Positions 58,401 through 64,000 of a DNA stretch of 64,000 bases are shown one piece after another (position 1 is the first letter of the stretch; each line of letters begins with the position of its first letter). The notes under the pieces were generated by a model. It did no database searches, was not told the origin of the DNA, and saw only the letters and a list, made by a program, of their open reading frames with translations. Source of the DNA: Daldinia sp. FL1419 (taxonomy: Eukaryota > Ascomycota > Sordariomycetes > Xylariales > Hypoxylaceae); contig MU623379.1 of the NCBI GenBank assembly GCA_025201765.1, positions 186,001 through 250,000 of the forward strand. The letters are read 5' to 3'. The position numbers were made by a program, and so were the translations under genes.

Positions 58401-59141
58401 TATCGAAGAGAAATATAGCCATGATCTTCCCCATGAACCATCGGGCCATAAGAGGCATCATGAAGTAGAAACACGATCTAAAACAATGGTGAAGGCAAAC
58501 GATCTGGGTCATCTAACTTGAGCTACGCGTATCTATGGCAATTATAATATATCTAACGTAACGACTGGATGGAGCCGACCCCTAATCTAGTATTATGTCG
58601 ATCCGGGCTGCCGGATCAGGGGGATCCACGTCTCTGTCCTTCTATCTTTTGTAAGAGAGGGCAAATTAAAGGGAGCTTAGAAGCTTCATCGTATATATAT
58701 GACCCGCCGTATCAGGCCAGGCCAGGCCGGGCCGGACCGGTCCAAGATCATAAAACCTCATACCACTAATACGTGCCTGGATTGGTGCATACGTGTCTCA
58801 AGATTCTTCGTCGAACTTGACATTCATCGTTCTCCCCTGCTACCCGCCTACCCTTCTCTTGGTCTCCCCTTCGTCAAAAAAATCCTGTAGAAAACGCCAT
58901 ATGCTCCCAATCACAGCGACTGCTGCACCTCGTGGCCCTATCAGACTAAAGTGCGAACCGTCTACCCAAGACCGTAAGGATGCGGTGCCAATAAAATATG
59001 TTTCGAGATGCTGAGAAGGACTTTGCTGGTAATGCCTATGAATTGATACGGTTGGTAAAGTGTTGTACAGAGGAATGTTTCATGCGATATCAATACGTTT
59101 AGTCCTGTGACACGGTTTGCTATGTAACATGTTAGATCTCG
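55495..59141. other. Long gene-free region upstream of catalase
   Basis: 3.65 kb between the catalase start (minus) and the ARL1 3' end (minus). It has a (TCTCG)n pyrimidine tract at about 55983-56008, the direct repeat CCTAGGTTGA around 55804-55826, and scattered short ORFs (for example 56725-57144, 57281-57607 plus; 57191-57570 minus) without recognisable family, splice context or start. Nothing else supported. Confidence 0.5.
55983..56008. repeat. (TCTCG)n pyrimidine-rich microsatellite
   Basis: Three to four TCTCG/TCTCC units about 500 bp upstream of the catalase start. Confidence 0.75.
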
Positions 59142-59953
59142 TTACCCCTGAAATTCATCCAGGTAAGGTGTGACTTGGGTATAAGGCCAAGACACCCCCT
59201 TAGACCGGAATAGAGGTACAGACGTTAGAGCGCTACTCACCACTAGCCAGTCCATGCCTTCGTTAACACCACTTCCGTCGACCGCTGAGCACGCGACGAT
59301 GCTCCAGTTTCGATCCCTCAGCTCACCCAGTCGCAAGGCCTCGGATATTTCGCCTGCACCCTTGGCGCCGGGTTGATCCTGCTTGTTGGCGAATACCAGA
59401 AGCGCCGCGTCTTTCAGCTCGTCCTCGTTGAGCATCGCAGCCAACTCCTCGGCCGCGGTTTGTAAACGTTCGATATCCGTGCTGTCGACGACGAATATCA
59501 CGGCGGCCGTATTCGCGTAGTAACATCGCCAGTAAGGTCGGATCGAAGTCTGCCCACCCAAATCCCATACGTTGAAGTTGAGATTCTTGTACGTTACAGA
59601 TTCGACGTTGAATCCGATCGTTGGGATTGTCGTCACTACTTCGCCTACCTATAGGGGAGGTGATCGTTAGTGCTTAGTTCCCGTCGTGCCGCAGCAAGCT
59701 GGTCAAAGAAGGCGCAAGACAATGACGGAATTGCTCGAAAGGATATACGAACCTTGAGTCTGTATAATAATGTCGTCTTTCCTGCGTTATCCTGCGCAAG
59801 GTGGTAAATTAGCCGGTACTGCTCCGGATAGAGAAGCTCGAATAGGCTCGGAACAGGGGGGCCTCAGTCGGCTCGTACAAGACCTAGGATAAGGATTCTT
59901 ATCTCCTTCTTCGCCCACAGGAGGCTGGACAGCCATGACACACTCTGGCCCAT
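59142..59953 (-). CDS. arl1: Arf-like GTPase ARL1
   Basis: Exons: 59953-59879, 59791-59753, 59648-59241, and a last piece ending with the stop at 59142. The rebuilt N-terminus is MGQSVSWLSSLLWAKKEIRI, with Gly2 for myristoylation. G-motifs: GLDNAGKTTLLYRLK (G1, split by an intron), TTIPTIGFN (G2), WDLGGQ (G3), NKQDQPGA (G4) and CSAVDGSG (G5). NTAAVIFVVDSTD and YWRCYY match ARL1 rather than Arf. ARL1 recruits GRIP golgins at the trans-Golgi. The 3' end is uncertain: either an intron from GTGAGT at 59240 to TTTCAG at 59148 leaves one residue before the stop (about 175 aa), or readthrough adds about 32 residues. Both use the same stop. The donor after exon 2 (GTTCGT) is unusual. Confidence 0.9.
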
Positions 59954-60896
59954 CTTGTGTACGTTTGTATGTAATATGTACTTTATCCACGTAGGAGCTT
60001 AAAAAACGGTGCCCTTCCTTTTCCGAAAAGGGGGGAAATAAAGAATGGCCACGCGATCGTACGCCCGGTAGTGTGCTTCACTAACAAACTGTCCAAAACT
60101 ATGATGGAGATTTTAGGATGATGGTAAGGCTGAAATAATCGCGGGAAAGCTTAGATCTGCATTCAAGTCCGTCAGAGAGAAGAAGAGAGGGATTTCGTAA
60201 ACGCGTTAAAAACAGTTGTTATTTGTCAGAATTCCCGAAATACAAGAAATAAGGAGCTTGTTTTTTCTGGGGCGTGTCAAGCTTTCAAGGTTGGCTTTGA
60301 AATCTCGCGCAGGGCCAAACTTCAGATCGGCCTCAGATTGGCTTTGTTAAAGCAAGGGTCCCTTCTCGCAGGTATCCGGTATTTACATAGTAGTAGTACG
60401 TAGCAAGGTTAGCAAGGTTTAGGGAGGCCGCCACAAAGCAATAACTTTGCCAAGGCGATTGGCGTTCCTTGTCTTTCTCGATGCCAAGTGACAAAAGCAG
60501 CTGGCAAGAAAATAAGGACCCGCAATCCTGGTAGGTACCTATCTATGTACTTGATAGAGCACCTATGTAAGATATTACATAATGCAAGTTAAGGCGGATT
60601 TGGAAAAAGAACCTAGTTAGTCATAGCGTTGGGTAGAAAGATTAGTAAGTGAAGCAAGTTCTTTATCTTATCGATAACTAACCTAGCTATAAAATGAAAT
60701 CTTCCGATTACAAAGTCACGTGCTCGGTACGAAGTAACTTCCCAAGGGTCCGCACACAAATTGCATTGGGGCTGCAAAACCCTCGCATCATCCAAAATTT
60801 CCCAGCCCGCTTCGCGAATTGACTACAACTCCACCCTCCTTCATCCAAGACAACCACCAAATAATCTCGACATTCTGATCAGCACAAGCAGTCAAA
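59954..60896. promoter_or_regulatory. Divergent promoter region ARL1/eL39
   Basis: 943 bp between the ARL1 start (minus) and the eL39 start (plus). Contains partial CCTAGGTA-related words near 60530-60560. No gene supported. Confidence 0.5.
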
Positions 60897-61338
60897 ATGC
60901 CGGTATGTATTCGATGTTCTCGTCGATGATCCTACCGTAGCGGAGAATCTTGTAGTCACACGTCCGCATATTGTCCTTGCATTCGAGGCGAATGCGATGG
61001 CTGTCTAGATTCTTAGCCGGGGATAGCGTCTACTTAGAGAAAGTTTACACGTAGCTAACAGAGTTCCCCAATTACAGAGCCACAAGTCTTTCCGAACGAA
61101 GCAGAAGCTCGCCAAGGCGCAGAAGCAGAACCGACCTATCCCCCAATGGATTCGTCTTCGCACTGGTAACACCATCCGGTACGAACTCCCACGCGATCTT
61201 CCCCGACGACATCTTGATCCCGAGGCAGATGGATAGTCGAGGGGAACTCAACTCTATGGATGTACATGGAATATGCTGACAGTTCGCAGATACAACGCCA
61301 AGAGAAGGCACTGGCGCAAGACTCGTCTCGGCATCTAG
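60897..61338 (+). CDS. rpl39: Large-subunit ribosomal protein eL39
   Basis: Three exons: 60897-60902, 61078-61178, 61290-61338, 51 aa, the normal length. The first coding exon is only ATGCCG. Introns 60903-61077 (GTATGT...TACAG) and 61179-61289 (GTACGA...GCAG). The product reads MPSHKSFRTKQKLAKAQKQN, then RPIPQWIRLRTGNTIRYNAK and RRHWRKTRLGI, which is eL39 end to end. It lines the 60S exit tunnel. It is too fragmented to appear as a long ORF. Confidence 0.97.
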
Positions 61339-62378
61339 ATGCCTTACCACATCCCCATCTCTACACTGGGCTACATCTGTTTCTGGGGAACCTACCCACC
61401 GAGTGCGATATGTTACCATGACGGGAATTGAGCGATTAGGCAGTCTTCAGGGGAATAGTCTTACAGTGGAGGATCAAACATAGACTACCTCGGCGGTGGG
61501 ATTTTCTTCCGGTACAGAACAAAATAACTATTGTATCTAGTGTTAGGAAGGGGGAAAACAAAGCATGATGGGTGCGGGCGATTCTCGGTTTTCTTCAGGG
61601 CTCATCAATTCCAGATTTGCATGGTACTGGTCATAGGGAATGAAATAACGCGTTTGCGAACAAAGTAAACTACGATGCTTCTGATACCTAAGAGATGCTT
61701 GCAACTGGTGTGATTGATTAATCCTCAAACTAACTCAAACGTCGAAACTCGATAGCTATCAGCCAAGTACACAATTCATAGTTGAACAAAGTACCTAATT
61801 AATAGAAGCCCCAGGTCGGCATTCTCAATGTGCAAGTCCAAAATATCTTCCATCTTTTTTTGTTGTTTTCAATTTTCATTACTCTCAATCCTTCTTATTC
61901 CCTTCCTAACCCTTGACTTTGTGCTTCCTTAGCATGTTATTGCCTCAAAAGTGTTTCTAAGGAGCTGGTCGTGCTAGTAGTTGTAGTCTGGTAATAGTCA
62001 GCTATCTGTAAAGATCACCGGGGTAATCCTCCGAGGAGGGAGACTCACCACAATCCAAGGCGGTTCACAGAAAAGACATAAGAATTCCATTTTTGAAGAA
62101 AAAAACGTTGAAATCGTTGCCCGCAGTTGCAAAAGTTATCACTTCATCAAAACAAGCAAATGCAGAGGACATCCTAGACATGTGCAATTACCTGTAGTCA
62201 TTTGGAAAGTAGTCCAGAGAGGCAAGTCAAAGTACGATGCAACTAAACCGATTGCGAATACTGAATAGGTACCGACCGTGAATATTGATTCCTTTACTGA
62301 GGACAAGCTTAAAAGAGCTGACCCCGCCGAAAAAAGCTCAATCTAACAGCGCGAAGGTATCGTCATTTCAAACATCAT
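61339..62378. other. Convergent intergenic region
   Basis: 1.04 kb between eL39 and the small membrane protein gene. AT-rich; short ORFs are not supported. Nothing else seen. Confidence 0.6.
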
Positions 62379-62672
62379 TCACTCATCTGGCATGTACATG
62401 TCGTGGCGAGCATGCTGTCGCATCAGCTGCAAGTACTCCCAGCGCTGCTTCTGGTATTGACCATAAGGAGAGTCCACGAAGCGACCGTAAGGAGGGGGGT
62501 CTTCGCGAGGATTGGCCTGACAGGCGCAGTTGCACTGCTGGGGTCCGGAGTGAGCTAAGAGGCCTATCACAAGTCCCATGAGGAACGGAGCACCAGTAGC
62601 CAACCAGACAGCCTGCAAAAACAAGGGGAGGCTGTGGAAACCAGAGGTGATGGCGTTGATGATAAACATCAT
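62379..62672 (-). CDS. Small two-TM protein, Cys-rich linker, unknown function
   Basis: Single-exon frame of 97 aa from the double ATG at 62672/62669. It begins MMFIINAITSGFHSLPLFLQ, then a second hydrophobic stretch (GAPFLMGLVIGLLAHS), then a short CNCAC cluster and a hydrophilic, Tyr/Gln/Arg-rich tail ending MRQHARHDMYMPDE. Two membrane segments with a soluble tail suggest a small organelle or ER protein. I do not recognise the family. The GC-rich, codon-like composition against AT-rich flanks supports a real gene; an upstream exon cannot be excluded. Confidence 0.55.
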   Translation of the reverse strand: MMFIINAITSGFHSLPLFLQAVWLATGAPFLMGLVIGLLAHSGPQQCNCACQANPREDPPPYGRFVDSPYGQYQKQRWEYLQLMRQHARHDMYMPDE

Positions 62673-63667
62673 GGTGACGGTTGGCGATGACAAGATGATT
62701 AAATATGTGCAGTTGTAGTTGTTAGTTGGGTCGGCGATGATATTGTGATAACCTGGCGGCGATGGTGTCGTGACTTGCTAACAATGGTGTTGTAGCCTGG
62801 TGAGGTATGAGAATGTGTTTTGCGCAGGGAAAAAAAAAAAATAACAGATTGGATCGCGCGCGCGAAGATGACAGGTATGTACAGATTCTAAGGAAGGAGT
62901 ATGGACGCGCCTGCCACAACCTCTATGGCAGTTGCCATGTTACTACGAGAAGTTGCCTGGAAGGTATTGTTATGGTTTTGGAACTGCATGCATGTAGCGC
63001 GTGCGCATACAACACCAACGGCGACAGCAGCAATAGGTACATTATGTACCTACCTAGGCACTTACCTCATAATGTACCCCCAGGCAACTATTACAACATG
63101 TACATAATTTATTCTAGTGCTGTTTATACAAACTCAATACAGGTGTGTAGGTACTTAGGTAGGCTACAGCGTCACGATAATATCGGCACTTAATCAAAGT
63201 ATCTACCAAGTAAGAGGCATGTATTAAATCCCTCTTAGGCATGCCTAATGTGCAATCAAATCACCAAAACACTATTCCCGTCACATCCATTATTGCATCA
63301 CAATAGAATAGTTTCGTGGCATTTATGGGTGTCAATTATGCTATTTCCGAACTCCTAAAATCAATTTGCATAGGTACTCTCTAATCATGCAACGTCGCCG
63401 GGGCCATCCAGCATCTATACTGGTTAAGAGAGCAAAGGATGGGACGGGCTCATCTAAAAAGTCTGAGTCCACTTCTCTCCATGTCAATGCCACACACAAA
63501 TGGTCAGCTATTGAAGGTATGATTTCTCTCGCCATGAGCCGTAAATAAAAGGCCTCCCACTAACCAGTTGGCGTCTCCGTCCATTATCAATTTGGCCAGA
63601 TCACTTGATGATGCCTAGTGAATGTGAAGACTAGATCATAACAACCGGCAACACGATTTTGGGGCGT
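62673..63667. other. Intergenic region
   Basis: 995 bp upstream of the small membrane protein gene, up to the SKP1 stop. Partial TACCTAGG words near 63040-63055 and 63150. A 60-codon plus ORF at 63366-63548 is not supported. Confidence 0.55.
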
Positions 63668-64000
63668 TTATCGATCCTCGGCCCATTCATTCTCACGGCG
63701 AATCTGCTCTTCCTCCTCGGGGGTGAAGTCATTTGTGATGTTGAAGGTCTTGCGAATTTCTTCAGGGGACTTGCCCTTGATCATATTTGCAACGGTCTTG
63801 CATCCAACATCTAATAGAGCCTTGATGTCGAGGTAGTTAGAGGCCTAGAAGAAAAAGAATATGTTAGTAACTATATGGTAATGATAAGCCGATATTTGGG
63901 GTTTAACGTACGAGGATGATCTCAAAGAGCATCTCCTGGTCGACCTGCATGAATTTCTGATCCCACTCATCGATATCTGTTGTCTTCTTCCGGTTATCGG
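63668..64000 (-). CDS. skp1: SKP1 (SCF ubiquitin ligase adaptor), C-terminal part; 5' end outside window
   Basis: Exons 64000-63912 (5' incomplete) and 63844-63668. The intron 63911-63845 starts GTACGT and ends TCTAG. The visible 88 residues include DIDEWDQKFMQVDQEMLFEI, ASNYLDIKALLDVGCKTVAN, MIKGKSPEEIRKTFNITNDF, TPEEEEQIRRENEWAEDR. This is the C-terminal F-box-binding half of SKP1, including the invariant EENEW-like ending (here RENEWAE). SKP1 links F-box proteins to cullin-1. In filamentous fungi the gene is also known from sulphur and kinetochore regulation. The call is essentially certain. Confidence 0.97.

Noticed and set aside
1..64000. CRISPR arrays, bacterial operons or prokaryotic defence systems
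   Set aside because: The window is spliced eukaryotic DNA; no direct-repeat/spacer array and no prokaryotic gene was seen.

Overview
The window is nuclear DNA of a filamentous ascomycete (Pezizomycotina, most likely a sordariomycete). The support is 49-150 nt GT-AG introns with CTAAC-like branch sites, typical euascomycete genes (a CPS1/DIP2-type adenylation protein, CAP10 glycosyltransferase, an SRA-YDG protein, pectin- and glucan-active secreted enzymes), and one AT-rich transposon decayed by transition mutations in the style of RIP. I rebuilt exons by eye from splice signals, reading phase and protein family. Several gene models therefore differ from simple ORF calls.

Left part (1-14.5 kb): C-terminus of an SH3-domain protein; mitochondrial-type cysteine synthase; a head-to-head pair of mitochondrial protein genes (unknown helical protein, bL19m); a TRK potassium transporter with about 3 kb of gene-free upstream DNA; and the TFIIH helicase XPB/Ssl2. 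A 277-bp MITE-like element sits in the promoter region shared by XPB and PUS7.

Middle (15-37 kb): PUS7 pseudouridine synthase with a large disordered insert; a five-exon SRA-YDG protein; a PIN4/Par14 parvulin; a divergent ribosomal pair (eS12, uS8); a CAP10 glycosyltransferase; a secreted GH16 next to a seven-exon GH28 exo-polygalacturonase; a flavin-reductase-like protein; and a class II cAMP phosphodiesterase. Its first coding exon lies 883 bp upstream, across an intron that holds a perfect cAMP-response element (TGACGTCA).

Right part (37.8-64 kb): a 2,995-bp TIR element with TA target duplication, degraded by RIP-like mutation; an 822-residue protein of an unnamed fungal family with a possible Cys/His metal site; the CPS1/DIP2 homologue (1,799 aa) with a CRE in its promoter; a small-subunit catalase; ARL1; ribosomal eL39; a small two-TM protein; and the 3' end of SKP1.

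Most genes are housekeeping genes. I see no new multi-gene system. The best leads are the palindrome TACCTAGGTA (seven exact copies, all between genes), the CREs at the PDE and CPS1 genes, the two TA-flanked inverted-repeat elements, and the unassigned 822-aa family.
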